From Onchidella celtica (Eukaryota > Mollusca > Gastropoda > Systellommatophora > Onchidiidae): a stretch of 64,000 nt of DNA. This document shows positions 63,985 to 64,000 of the stretch, one piece after another; within the stretch, counting starts at the first letter, position 1, and the number at the start of each line of letters is the position of its first letter. A program made the position numbers and the translations under genes. Below the pieces are notes generated by a model. That model saw nothing but the letters and a program-made list of their open reading frames with translations. It had not been told where the DNA came from and ran no database searches. The stretch is from contig OZ007567.1 of assembly GCA_963931925.1 (NCBI GenBank), positions 84,084,677 to 84,148,676 of the forward strand, written 5' to 3'.

Positions 63985-64000
63985 ACTTAGATTGTTAGTG

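Overview
The window is animal nuclear DNA, most likely from a mollusc and probably a gastropod. Three things point there: a first coding exon for a Lys-conopressin precursor (nonapeptide CFIRNCPKG followed by GKR), a multi-exon GT31 glycosyltransferase with GT-AG introns of 0.9-5.8 kb, and AT-rich non-coding DNA full of RTE-like LINEs, short inverted-repeat transposons and very long GA/CT, GATA and TTG microsatellites. There are no bacterial operons, CRISPR arrays or phage genes.

Layout. From about 5,049 to 21,290 (+) lies a beta-1,3-galactosyltransferase-like gene. Seven coding exons splice in register and contain every GT31 landmark except the usual N-terminal RxTW motif. The first exon(s), with the start codon and membrane anchor, were not found. 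Its introns hold a THAP-coding short transposon (9,679-10,026), a 338-bp inverted-repeat MITE (12,561-12,898) and a full-length LINE (15,904-20,192) in the last intron.

From 21,290 to 47,670 I see no host gene. This stretch holds a 1,231-bp solo LTR inserted in a truncated LINE, a compound GATA/GACA/GGCA microsatellite, a four-unit head-to-tail array of a Helitron-like element (31,523-34,384) that carries its own 350-bp MITE insertion, a CpG-rich patch, a hAT-like MITE and a perfect 69-bp fold-back element with a 13-bp target duplication.

From about 47,670 a TATA-like promoter precedes conopressin exon 1 (48,156-48,317). Its donor opens an intron at least 12 kb long by my reading, because no neurophysin exon is visible downstream. 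The right part contains an inverted pair of tRNA-derived SINEs, more microsatellites, a LINE tail, a possible LTR and a second full-length LINE (60,747-63,984) with a 12-bp target duplication almost at the window edge.

The two host genes are unrelated: one encodes Golgi glycan synthesis, the other a neuropeptide. The most informative content is the mobile-element record: two LINEs each with a 12-bp target duplication and essentially one visible inactivating lesion, nested insertions whose order can be read, and a tandem Helitron-like array. Everything here was read by eye; family names rest on recalled motifs and no database search was run.
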